From the NCBI GenBank assembly GCA_934394545.1, contig CAKRRG010000005.1:31350-95349 (forward strand): a DNA stretch of 64,000 nucleotides. Reading direction: 5' to 3'. The notes under the pieces were generated by a model. The model worked only from the letters and a program-made list of their open reading frames with translations. It was not told the origin of the DNA and ran no database searches. Both the position numbers and the translations under genes were made by a program. Shown in pieces: positions 18,855 through 27,066 of the stretch; within the stretch, counting starts at the first letter, position 1; the number at the start of each line of letters is the position of its first letter. Source of the stretch: an uncultured Blautia sp. GTDB taxonomy: Bacteria; Bacillota; Clostridia; Lachnospirales; Lachnospiraceae.

Positions 18855-20396
18855 ATGAACGGTCTCAGCCAAAAAATATATCTGGAACTCTCTCTTCCAA
18901 CAGAAGAGGATTCCCGCTCAGACCAGCAGCGTATCCTGGACGGATTGGCGGAAGTAGGTGTGGAGGAGAGGATTCACATACCTGTCCACATTTTACGGCA
19001 GTTATACCCCTTGCTGGACAATGCAAAGTGGAAAATAACTGTTTCCCTTGTCTGGAATGGGGAAAACTGGGAACTGGTGGAGATAGAAGAGGGGGACACC
19101 ACTGCCCGGCATTACGGGCTGGCAGTAGATTTGGGAAGTACTACTGTTGTGGCGAGACTTCTGGATTGCAATAGTGGAGAGGTTTTAAAAGAAGCAAGCT
19201 GCTTTAATCGGCAGATCAAATGGGGGACAGACATTCTGTCCAGGATTTTTTACTGCAAGGATGATAAAGAGAAGCTGGAAGAAGTGCGGCGGGCCACGGT
19301 GGAATCCATTGCAGAGTGCATGGATAAGCTGGGAGAGCAGGCAGAAAAATGCCTTTCTATGGTAGTTGCTGGCAACACTACCATGATTCATTTTCTTCTG
19401 GGAATGGATGCCTTCTGTGTGTTTTATACCCCTCACGCAGTTCACGCCGATTGTCTCGGCTTTTTGCCGGCACGGGATCTGGACATTCCGCTGAAGGGCT
19501 ACGTTTATTGTTATCCTGCCAAGTCAAACTATCTTGGCGGCGATATTATCAGTGGCATGATCGACACCGAATTATACAAGAAAGACGAAATCAGCGTTTT
19601 CTTTGACATTGGAACCAACGGCGAATTGGTGATCGGAAATAAAGAATTCCTTCTTTGCGGCGCAGGGGCAGCAGGACCGGCACTGGAGGGCGGAGTGGTG
19701 CGCACCGGAATGCGGGCGGACGTTGGCGCTGTTGATCAGGTGAAGATAAGAGATGGAAATATTTACGTGCATGTGATCGGTGATCATGAGGATAGCTCAT
19801 CAGGCGAAGAACCCAGGGGAATCTGCGGCTCCGGCATCATCGACCTGATCGCAGAGCTTTTCCTGGAAGGCTGGATCGACATCCGCGGCAAGCTTTCCCC
19901 GGAAAAAAGCCCTCTTATCCAGGAGAGAGACAACCAGCTCTGTGTGGAATATGCCCCCGGGCTGTATTTTTACCAGAAGGACATTGACGAATTTATCCGC
20001 ACCAAAGCGGCTGCCCATACCATGGTAGAAATCATGCTTCGGGAATCCGGTCTTGAATTGTCCCAGGCAGACCGCTTCTACGTGGCAGGAGCCTTTGGCA
20101 AACACGTATCCAAAGAGTCTGCTATTACCATCGGCATGTATCCCGATATGGACCGCGATCACATTATCAACGCCGGAAATTCCTCACTGGAAGGGGCCCA
20201 GAAGCTTCTTTTAAACCGAAGCCTTCTCACAGACATTGACCAGATCCTGGAAGAAATGGTTTATATTCAGTTCGCCGAAGTGGAAGATTTCCTGGAGTTA
20301 ATGACTGCGGCACAGGCTTTGCCCCATACGGATTATAAGCGGTATCCTACGGTTATGGAGAAACTGAAGGAACGACAAAAAGATAGAAAGCTATAA
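18855..20396 (+). CDS. RACo-like ASKHA-fold activase (DUF4445)
   Basis: 513 residues. The fold is that of reductive activators of corrinoid proteins (RACo, RamA): phosphate loops LAVDLGSTTVVAR (about 95) and FFDIGTNGELV (about 254), the CGAGAAGPALEGG segment and RGICGSGIIDL. In the known family an N-terminal 2Fe-2S ferredoxin domain delivers electrons. Here residues 1-90 have no Cys cluster motif, so this is the short variant. ATG 18855 has AAAGGG upstream. No corrinoid methyltransferase gene is in the window, so the client is unknown. ATP-dependent activation of a corrinoid protein is inferred only from the family. Confidence 0.75.
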   Translation: MNGLSQKIYLELSLPTEEDSRSDQQRILDGLAEVGVEERIHIPVHILRQLYPLLDNAKWKITVSLVWNGENWELVEIEEGDTTARHYGLAVDLGSTTVVARLLDCNSGEVLKEASCFNRQIKWGTDILSRIFYCKDDKEKLEEVRRATVESIAECMDKLGEQAEKCLSMVVAGNTTMIHFLLGMDAFCVFYTPHAVHADCLGFLPARDLDIPLKGYVYCYPAKSNYLGGDIISGMIDTELYKKDEISVFFDIGTNGELVIGNKEFLLCGAGAAGPALEGGVVRTGMRADVGAVDQVKIRDGNIYVHVIGDHEDSSSGEEPRGICGSGIIDLIAELFLEGWIDIRGKLSPEKSPLIQERDNQLCVEYAPGLYFYQKDIDEFIRTKAAAHTMVEIMLRESGLELSQADRFYVAGAFGKHVSKESAITIGMYPDMDRDHIINAGNSSLEGAQKLLLNRSLLTDIDQILEEMVYIQFAEVEDFLELMTAAQALPHTDYKRYPTVMEKLKERQKDRKL

Positions 20397-20467
20397 ACTT
20401 AGTTGATTTTAAGAAGTTCTTTCGATATACTTGGAAGTAACAGAAATCATCGAAAAGGAGTGATCAG

Positions 20468-20607
20468 ATGCCATCACCCGAAGAAAAAGTTTATACAATA
20501 GATGATATATATGCTCTTCCAGAAGGTCCATGGAAATTACATTGCAGGATTCGGTAGAAGTCGGAATTTATGAGGATTTGGTGATTGATTTCAGTAAACT
20601 GTTATAG
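20468..20607 (+). pseudogene. Remnant of a Uma2-family (DUF820) nuclease gene
   Basis: A good ribosome site (AAAAGGAG) and ATG 20468 start the typical Uma2 N-terminus (MPSPEEKVYTIDDIYALPEG). After about 20 codons the frame jumps: the next frame reads MEITLQDSVEVGIYEDLVID then FSKLL and TAG at 20605-20607, which looks like a Uma2 C-terminus. The central PD-(D/E)XK core of about 130 residues is deleted. Clear decay by internal deletion with a frameshift. Confidence 0.7.
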
Positions 20608-20646
20608 TAATTTTTTACAAAATATGCTATACTACTTTCAAGATAT

Positions 20647-20686
20647 TGGGGTCAAAAGGTTTTTTGCCCCCTTTGATACCAAACAG
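20647..20686. repeat. Degenerate copy of the GGGTCAAAAGG repeat
   Basis: GGGGTCAAAAGG, T-run, then CCCCCTTTGATACC, which pairs back as a hairpin. It sits between a TGCTATACT extended -10 (20625-20633) and dgkA, so it is in the dgkA leader. Confidence 0.5.
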
Positions 20687-20702
20687 ACAGGAAGTGTAGG
20701 AA

Positions 20703-21083
20703 ATGACAGCACCAAAGAAACCGCCAATTACGAAGAGCTTCGGTTATGCATTCGAGGGAATCTTTACCTGTATCCGTAAGGAGCGGAATATGAAGATTCA
20801 TTGTGTAGTGGCAGTCCTGGTAGTGATAGCAGGATTTCTTCTGAAGCTTTCCCCTGTGGAATGGTGCATCTGCCTGGGGCTGTTCGGACTGGTAATGGCA
20901 CTGGAGCTGGTGAATACCGCAGTAGAAGCAGTGGTAGATCTTGTTACACAGGAGTATAAGCCACTAGCGAAGATCGCCAAGGACACCGCGGCGGGCGCCG
21001 TTCTGATCGCAGCGATCATGGCAGCACTGGCAGGACTTATCATTTTCGTACCCAAGGGACTTGCATTTCTGGGAGTCCTATGA
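20703..21083 (+). CDS. dgkA: Diacylglycerol/undecaprenol kinase (DgkA type)
   Basis: Small integral membrane kinase; in Gram-positive bacteria it phosphorylates undecaprenol to supply the lipid carrier for cell wall and polysaccharide synthesis. 126 residues with three hydrophobic segments (about 33-50, 54-72 and 98-121). The catalytic motif region is ALELVNTAVEAVVDLV (about 66-81), with KIAKDTAAGAVL following. It overlaps the next gene's early ATG and the pair probably forms one transcript. Distinct in fold from the DgkB-type kinase at 1803. Confidence 0.93.
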   Translation: MTAPKKPPITKSFGYAFEGIFTCIRKERNMKIHCVVAVLVVIAGFLLKLSPVEWCICLGLFGLVMALELVNTAVEAVVDLVTQEYKPLAKIAKDTAAGAVLIAAIMAALAGLIIFVPKGLAFLGVL

Positions 21084-21100
21084 AGAAAGGAGCACACACT

Positions 21101-21529
21101 ATGGAGATTGGAGAAGGCATTAAGAAATTATTACTTGCAGGAATCGGTACTGCAGCAGTGACCGCAGAGAAATCCAAAGAAGTTCTGGATGAACTGGTAA
21201 AGAAGGGTGAGCTCACGGTAGAGCAGGGGAAGGTTCTGAATCAGGAACTGAAGCACAATATTAAAGAGAGCGTGAAGAAGAATGTAAATGTAACGCTGAA
21301 GCCCTCTAATCCTGACGAGCTGAAGGATGTTCTTGGTAAAATGACACCGGATCAGCTTGCCGCATTGAAGGAACAGATCACGAAAATGCAGGCGAAGGAT
21401 GTGGACGCAGAGGTAGAAGAAGCTGCGAAAGAAGAGAAAGCAGAAGAAACTGCAGAAGCAGAAGAAGCTGCAGAAGCAGAGGAAGCACAGGAAGCCAAGG
21501 AAGAATACGAGGACGATCCTGAGGAGTAA
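21101..21529 (+). CDS. Phasin-like coiled-coil protein
   Basis: 142 residues. The N-terminal segment (about 1-60, MEIGEGIKKLLLAGIGTAAV and an amphipathic helix) matches the phasin-like family often annotated as polyhydroxyalkanoate granule-associated. The C-terminus (about 105-142) is a low-complexity Glu/Ala repeat. ATG 21101 is preferred over ATG 21080 because AAAGGAG lies 8 bases upstream. In Firmicutes this gene recurs next to an ABC1/UbiB kinase, as here. No PHA synthase is visible, so a granule role is not supported; helper function for the kinase is possible. Confidence 0.65.
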   Translation: MEIGEGIKKLLLAGIGTAAVTAEKSKEVLDELVKKGELTVEQGKVLNQELKHNIKESVKKNVNVTLKPSNPDELKDVLGKMTPDQLAALKEQITKMQAKDVDAEVEEAAKEEKAEETAEAEEAAEAEEAQEAKEEYEDDPEE

Positions 21530-21530
21530 A

Positions 21531-21574
21531 TGAGGGGGCAAAAGACTTTTTGACCTTTTGACCCTGGTATCATT
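21531..21574. repeat. Short copy of the GGGTCAAAAGGTC repeat
   Basis: GGGGGCAAAAGAC then TTTTTGACCTTTTGACCC and TGGTATCATTA. Lacks most of the left arm of the full copy at 18661 but keeps the right arm. Confidence 0.6.
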
Positions 21575-21579
21575 ATAAT
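21550..21579 (+). promoter_or_regulatory. Promoter partly built from the repeat
   Basis: TTGACC (21550-21555) inside the repeat, 18 bases, TATAAT (21574-21579). Would drive the ABC1 kinase gene. Confidence 0.5.
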
Positions 21580-21654
21580 ATGTAAAGGAATCATAGAAGG
21601 CAGGACGAGGGGAAGCAGGAACCGACTCCTGCCTTTGTGGTAAGGTGAACAGAC

Positions 21655-23256
21655 ATGGGCGAGACAGATGGAAAAGAGAGAGCAGAGAGAGCGGGCAGCT
21701 ATAAGGAACGGTTGAAGGAGATTACGGCAGTCCTTCATAAGCATGCCATAACCAGAGGCGTATCTCCGGAAAAATTACGGCTGATCCTTACGGATCTTGG
21801 TCCGACCTTTATTAAGCTGGGGCAGATCATGTCCATGCGTTCAGACATTTTGCCCAAACGCTATTGCGACGAGCTGATGAAGCTTTGTTCCGATGTGGAG
21901 CCTATGCCCTTTGAAGAAGTGGAGGAGGTTCTTAAGGATGCCTTCGGCTGTCCCTGGCAGGAGGAATTTCAGCTTATCCAGAAGAAGCCTCTTGGCTCTG
22001 CCTCCATCGCACAGGTACATCGCGCCATTCTGAAAACCGGCGAAGAAGTAGTGGTGAAGGTCCAGCGAAAGGGAATTTATGAAATCATGGCCCGTGACAT
22101 CGGCCTTATGAAAAAGGCAGTCAAGCTTCTCCCGCCGGTAAGCATTAAGGAAGCAGTGGATCTGAACCTTGTATTGGAAGAGCTGTGGCGTGTTACCCAG
22201 GAGGAGATGAATTTCCTTACGGAAGCCGCCAATATGGAAGAATTTTCCCGCAAAAATAAAAACGTTGCATTTGTAAAAACCCCGATCCTATATCGTGAAT
22301 ACACCACAGCCAATGTACTGACTATGGAATACATTGACGGCATCCCTATTGATGAGAAAGAAACCTTGCTTGCAGGTGGATACGATTTAAATGAAATAGG
22401 GAGCAAATTCGTAGACAACTTTATAAAACAGGTGATGGATGACGGCTTTTTCCACGCAGACCCTCATCCGGGAAATGTACTGATCCAGGGCGGAAAGATC
22501 GTGTGGATCGATATGGGAATGATGGGGCGTCTTAATGACCGGGACCGGGAACTGATCGGACAGGCAATTGAAGGTGTGGCGTTAAATGACATTGGCAAAA
22601 TCCAGGATGCGGTTCTGGCACTGGGAGAATTTAAGGGCAAACCGGACATGAGCCGGCTTTACACAGATATCCGGGATCTTATGGCGAAATACGGGACAAC
22701 GGATTTCGGGGAAATCGACATTGTGGAAATCCTGACAGATCTGATGGATGTTATGAAAGAGAACAAGATTGTCATGCCTCATGGCCTTACCATGCTCGCC
22801 AGGGGACTGACGCATATGGAGGGAGTCCTGGCAAAAATCAGCCCGGAAATCAACATGGTACAGATCGCTGCAGCCCGTCTGAAAAGCAATCTTCTGGAGG
22901 ATGGAAACTGGAAAAAACAGATGAAGGGAACGGGGAAAAAGCTATACCGTTCCATGCTTCGTGCGGTAGATATCCCTTCTCTGGCAGCAGACTTTCTCCA
23001 GGGCTGTATGAAGGGACAGACAAAAATCAATCTGGATCTTCACGCCTCAGATGATCTGGCCTGGCTGATGCGAAGGCTGATCCGGAATATTGTACTGGGC
23101 CTCTGGGTCATGGCACTGCTGATCAGCTCCAGTATTATCTGTACCACAGATATGCGTCCGAAGATGTATGGAATCCCTGTGCTTGGCGTGATCGGTTATC
23201 TGGGTGCCGTGGTGATCCTTATGTATTTATTCCTAAAACACTATATGAAAAAGTAG
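21655..23256 (+). CDS. ABC1/UbiB-type atypical kinase
   Basis: 533 residues of the AarF/UbiB/COQ8 family, atypical kinases linked to quinone or isoprenoid lipid biology. The Ala-rich nucleotide loop is LGSASIAQVHRA (about 119-130), the invariant Lys is in VVVKVQRKG, the catalytic loop is HADPHPGNVL (about 267), and the metal-binding Asp is in WIDMGMMGRL. The KxGQ signature appears as KLGQIMSMRSD. Two C-terminal membrane segments (about 478-498 and 507-527) anchor it. AAGGTGA precedes the ATG. Substrate in this presumably anaerobic organism is unknown. Confidence 0.9.
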   Translation: MGETDGKERAERAGSYKERLKEITAVLHKHAITRGVSPEKLRLILTDLGPTFIKLGQIMSMRSDILPKRYCDELMKLCSDVEPMPFEEVEEVLKDAFGCPWQEEFQLIQKKPLGSASIAQVHRAILKTGEEVVVKVQRKGIYEIMARDIGLMKKAVKLLPPVSIKEAVDLNLVLEELWRVTQEEMNFLTEAANMEEFSRKNKNVAFVKTPILYREYTTANVLTMEYIDGIPIDEKETLLAGGYDLNEIGSKFVDNFIKQVMDDGFFHADPHPGNVLIQGGKIVWIDMGMMGRLNDRDRELIGQAIEGVALNDIGKIQDAVLALGEFKGKPDMSRLYTDIRDLMAKYGTTDFGEIDIVEILTDLMDVMKENKIVMPHGLTMLARGLTHMEGVLAKISPEINMVQIAAARLKSNLLEDGNWKKQMKGTGKKLYRSMLRAVDIPSLAADFLQGCMKGQTKINLDLHASDDLAWLMRRLIRNIVLGLWVMALLISSSIICTTDMRPKMYGIPVLGVIGYLGAVVILMYLFLKHYMKK

Positions 23257-23339
23257 TATAAAATGCGAAAGAAAAAGAAAAGAAAGTGGGTAAAGTAACC
23301 AAATTTGTCTGAAAAGCCCAGAAAGAAGGGGCACAGGGC

Positions 23340-23368
23340 TTGACACTAACAAAACTGGGTGGTATTTT
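23340..23368 (+). promoter_or_regulatory. Promoter of the polysaccharide operon leader
   Basis: TTGACA at 23340-23345, 17 bases, TATTTT at 23363-23368. The start would be near 23375, giving a leader of roughly 360 bases before the first gene. Most of the 480-base gap 23257-23737 is this leader. Confidence 0.6.
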
Positions 23369-23545
23369 TATAAGAAGATTGGAATGGAGAATTCTGTCGA
23401 AAAATGAAATTTATGGAACCGCTGACGCTGGATGGCGTTGGCGGGAATAGATAAATTTAGATAAGTTATAAATATAAACAAAAGAAAACCTTAGACACAA
23501 TGAGAGGACGGATCAGAGAAGGTTGGTATTACTTGGGAGGGGAAA

Positions 23546-23578
23546 ATGTACAGATTAAGAATATGTATTTGGATTTAG
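23546..23578 (+). CDS. Possible leader peptide of the polysaccharide operon
   Basis: A strong ribosome site GGGAGGGG (23536-23543) is followed by ATG 23546 and ten codons (MYRLRICIWI) ending in TAG at 23576-23578, one base before a terminator stem. Position suggests transcription attenuation by translation of the leader. Only its placement supports it; no codon bias for one amino acid is seen except several Ile and Arg. Confidence 0.3.
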   Translation: MYRLRICIWI

Positions 23579-23579
23579 C

Positions 23580-23619
23580 AGCCTGCAGTACGTCATAAAA
23601 ACGTGCACGGGCTTTTTTT
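23580..23619 (+). terminator. Intrinsic terminator in the operon leader
   Basis: AGCCTG and GTACGT (23580-23593) pair with ACGTGC and CGGGCT (23601-23613) with a small internal loop and a 7-base apical loop, then a run of T. It stands about 120 bases before the first polysaccharide gene, so it must be bypassed for expression. Antitermination (for example a LoaP-type NusG paralogue) or attenuation is inferred. Confidence 0.75.
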
Positions 23620-23737
23620 GCGATATTGGGGATGAATTGTACAAAAATGAGAAAACAAAAAGGACATTATCTTACAATTCAGAAATGACTTTTTTACGAT
23701 AAATAACAAAACATACCGAGATGGTAAAGGGGAGAAT

Positions 23738-25693
23738 ATGAGTAGTAATTTTAACAAGATGAAAAAAATGGAGCACTGGAAGGTAGTTACTTTGTTACTG
23801 ATGATTTATGACTTCGTGGCTGTGGTACTGTCATACTTTGCTGCCTTACTGATCCGATTCGATTTCCGGTTCAGTATGATAGACCGCAATTACCTTCAGG
23901 CATACTGCAAGAGCATCTGGATCTATGCGGCATTCTGTGTGGTGCTGTTCTGGTTCATGCGCCTGTACAAAAGTATCTGGAGATTCGCAAGCTATGCAGA
24001 GCTTCTTCGTGTGCTCCTGTCAACAGTTATCAGCAGTGTTGTGTATATCGTGGTGATGTCAGGATTCGTCCAGAGAATGCCGGTTTCCTATTATGTATGC
24101 GGCATTGCCTGTCAGTTCCTTCTGACCCTGGGGATTCGCTTCTCTTATCGCTTCGTCCTCCTTCTGAGAACCCGTGCAGACAGAAACCAGAAGGAGAAGA
24201 ACGTAATGCTCATTGGAGCAGGTGCAGCCGGTCAGATGATCTTCCGGGATATTAAGCATGCCAAAGAGACCAATGAGAAGGTGGCCTGCTTTATCGATGA
24301 TAATCCGAACAAATGGGGAAGATATATTGATGATGTGCCGGTGTTCGGCGGCAGGGACAGCATTATGGAGGCAGTTGATAAATTTGAGATCGAGAAGATC
24401 TACGTTGCCCTTCCAAGTGCCAAGCCGGAGGACAAAAGAGACATTATCCAGGTATGCAGTGAAACCCACTGTGAGCTTATGAACCTGCCTGGAATGTATC
24501 AGTTATATACAGGAGAAGTGGCAGTCAGCAAGATGAAGACGGTGCAGATCGAGGATCTGCTCGGCAGGGACCCTATCAAGCCGGATATGACCGAGGTGTT
24601 CCAGTACATCAAGGGCAAGGTAGTCCTGATCACAGGTGTGGGATCCATTGGCTCTGAGCTGGCCAGACAGATCGCATCCCACCAGCCGAAACACCTTATC
24701 CTTTTTGATGTTTATGAAAACAATGCTTATGACATCCAGTTAGAGCTGAAGAAGAAATATCCGGAAATGAAGCTAGACACTATTATCGGTTCTGTACGTG
24801 ACAGCCGGAAAATCTTCCAGGTATTTGAAAAATACAGACCGGAGATCGTATACCATGCGGCAGCGCACAAGCATGTGCCGCTGATGGAGGACAGCCCTTG
24901 TGAAGCAATCAAAAATAATGCAATGGGAACCTATAAGACTGCTTATGCCGCTATGTCTCATGGCTGTAAGAAATTTGTCCTGATCAGTACAGATAAGGCA
25001 GTTAACCCAACTAACATTATGGGAGCTTCCAAACGTCTTTGCGAAATGATCATCCAGGCCTTTGATGCAAAGATCAAAGAAGGAAAAGCATACGAGATCC
25101 CGCAGCTGTTTACCCACGGAATGAAAGAGGTCATTACGGCACCGGAAATCATCGACGCCCTGAAACATACACAGACGGAATTCGTTGCAGTCCGTTTCGG
25201 AAACGTACTTGGAAGTAATGGCTCCGTTATCCCACTGTTCAAGAAACAGATTGAAGCAGGCGGTCCGGTAACGGTCACCCATCCGGATATCATCCGCTAT
25301 TTTATGACCATTCCGGAGGCAGTGAGCCTGGTACTTCTGGCAGGAACCTATGCAAAGGGTGGAGAGATCTTCGTCCTTGATATGGGCGAGCCGGTGAAGA
25401 TTGTAACATTGGCACGAAACCTGATCCGCTTATCCGGATACACACCGGATGTGGATATGAAGATAGAGTTTACAGGCCTCAGACCAGGAGAAAAGTTATA
25501 CGAAGAGAAGCTGATGGCTGAGGAAGGCTTAAAGAAAACGAAAAACGATCTGATCCATATCGGCTGCCCGATCCCATTCGATATTGAAGAATTCCTGAAA
25601 GAACTGGATGGACTTCTGGAAGCAGCCTATAAGAACAAAGATGATATCAAAGACAGAGTGGCGGAAGTAGTAACTACATATCATCAGGTGTAA
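23738..25693 (+). CDS. Membrane-bound UDP-sugar 4,6-dehydratase (PglF/CapD-like)
   Basis: 651 residues. Four N-terminal membrane segments (about 15-135), a CoA-binding-like Rossmann region (about 145-260, MLIGAGAAGQMI), then a catalytic SDR domain (about 285-600) with NAD motif TGVGSIGSELARQ and an STDKAVNPTNIMGASK segment in which Met replaces the usual SDR Tyr, as in PglF. Such enzymes turn UDP-GlcNAc into the 4-keto-6-deoxy sugar. AAAGGGGAG precedes the ATG. With the next aminotransferase it should give UDP-4-amino-4,6-dideoxy-GlcNAc, the bacillosamine precursor. Less AT-rich than the central locus genes. Confidence 0.9.
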   Translation: MSSNFNKMKKMEHWKVVTLLLMIYDFVAVVLSYFAALLIRFDFRFSMIDRNYLQAYCKSIWIYAAFCVVLFWFMRLYKSIWRFASYAELLRVLLSTVISSVVYIVVMSGFVQRMPVSYYVCGIACQFLLTLGIRFSYRFVLLLRTRADRNQKEKNVMLIGAGAAGQMIFRDIKHAKETNEKVACFIDDNPNKWGRYIDDVPVFGGRDSIMEAVDKFEIEKIYVALPSAKPEDKRDIIQVCSETHCELMNLPGMYQLYTGEVAVSKMKTVQIEDLLGRDPIKPDMTEVFQYIKGKVVLITGVGSIGSELARQIASHQPKHLILFDVYENNAYDIQLELKKKYPEMKLDTIIGSVRDSRKIFQVFEKYRPEIVYHAAAHKHVPLMEDSPCEAIKNNAMGTYKTAYAAMSHGCKKFVLISTDKAVNPTNIMGASKRLCEMIIQAFDAKIKEGKAYEIPQLFTHGMKEVITAPEIIDALKHTQTEFVAVRFGNVLGSNGSVIPLFKKQIEAGGPVTVTHPDIIRYFMTIPEAVSLVLLAGTYAKGGEIFVLDMGEPVKIVTLARNLIRLSGYTPDVDMKIEFTGLRPGEKLYEEKLMAEEGLKKTKNDLIHIGCPIPFDIEEFLKELDGLLEAAYKNKDDIKDRVAEVVTTYHQV

Positions 25694-25745
25694 AAGGTAA
25701 AAAACATATAAAACGATTTTATTTTTCATATAAGGGAGTAAGAAA

Positions 25746-27017
25746 ATGGCTAGTGAAGAAATGAAAACAGAAATAATAGCAAGGAAAATACCGTTTAGTC
25801 CACCTGATATTTCCGAATTAGAAATAAAGGAAGTTGCAGAAGCTCTTCGCTCTGGATGGATCACCACCGGACCAAGAACAAAAGAGCTGGAACGCAGACT
25901 GGCCGAGTATTGTCATACATCTAAGGTGGTTTGCCTGAATTCCGCCACTGCCGCAGAAGAGTTGAACTTCAGGATTTGTGGTATTGGAGAGGGAGACGAA
26001 GTAATTGTCCCTGCTTATACATACACAGCTACAGCATCAGCTGCGATTCATTGCGGAGCGAAAGTGATCTTCGTAGATAGCCAGAAGGATAACTGCGAAA
26101 TGGATTATGAAAAGGTTGCAGAGGCAATTACCGAAAAAACCAAAGCGGTTGTGGCAGTTGACCTTGGCGGTATTATTTGCGATTACGATAAATTGTATGC
26201 AGCAGTAGAAAGCAGAAAAGAACTGTTTAAAGCCAAAGAAGGCAACAGCCTTGGCGCAAGAATCCAGCAGGCAAAAGGCAGAGTACTTGTTTTCGCTGAC
26301 TGTGCACATGCATTAGGAGCAAGCAGAAATGGAAAGATGGCAGGCGAGTGGGCTGACTTCACAGATTTCTCATTCCATGCTGTAAAAAACTTCACTACTG
26401 CAGAAGGTGGCGCCGCTACCTGGCGTGATATTCCAGGCATTGATAATGAAGAAATCTACAAACAGTATCAGTTATATAGTCTTCACGGCCAGAGCAAGGA
26501 TGCCCTTGCGAAAACACAGCTTGGAGCATGGGAGTATGACATTGTTGGTCCATGGTACAAATGTAATATGACGGATATCATGGCTGCCATTGGGCTTCGA
26601 CAGCTTGACCGTTATCCGGGAATGCTGGAAAGAAGAAAAGAAATCATTGGAAAATATGATGCTATGTGTGACGAGCTTGGTGTGAAACATTTAATTCATA
26701 GCGGAGAAAATTTCCAGAGCTCTAACCATCTGTATCTTACAAGAATCTTTAAGAAAGACGGCACTCCAATTTCAGATGCGGAAAGAAGAGAGATCATTAT
26801 CAAGCTTGCGGAACGTGGAGTAAATACAAACGTTCATTATAAACCACTTCCTATGATGACTGCATATAAAGCAATGGGATGGGATATCAAAGACTTCCCG
26901 AATGCATATGCATATTATGAGAATTTGATCACATTGCCACTTCATACAATGCTGAGTGATGAAGATGTAGAGTATGTGATTGAGAACTTTAGGGATGTGG
27001 TAAAAAAATACATATGA
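25746..27017 (+). CDS. DegT/DnrJ/EryC1/StrS aminotransferase (PglE-like)
   Basis: PLP-dependent sugar aminotransferase, 423 residues. The PLP lysine is in FSFHAVKNFTTAEGG (about 217-231), preceded by the VFADCAHALGA segment with the ring-binding Asp. AAGGGAG precedes ATG 25746 and the gene follows the dehydratase after 52 bases. Predicted to aminate the C4 keto group of the dehydratase product using glutamate. Substrate is inferred from the pairing. Confidence 0.88.
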   Translation: MASEEMKTEIIARKIPFSPPDISELEIKEVAEALRSGWITTGPRTKELERRLAEYCHTSKVVCLNSATAAEELNFRICGIGEGDEVIVPAYTYTATASAAIHCGAKVIFVDSQKDNCEMDYEKVAEAITEKTKAVVAVDLGGIICDYDKLYAAVESRKELFKAKEGNSLGARIQQAKGRVLVFADCAHALGASRNGKMAGEWADFTDFSFHAVKNFTTAEGGAATWRDIPGIDNEEIYKQYQLYSLHGQSKDALAKTQLGAWEYDIVGPWYKCNMTDIMAAIGLRQLDRYPGMLERRKEIIGKYDAMCDELGVKHLIHSGENFQSSNHLYLTRIFKKDGTPISDAERREIIIKLAERGVNTNVHYKPLPMMTAYKAMGWDIKDFPNAYAYYENLITLPLHTMLSDEDVEYVIENFRDVVKKYI

Positions 27018-27066
27018 GATAATTGTTTCAGCACTAGCGAAGGAATTTAAAGGAAGTATAGAATTG

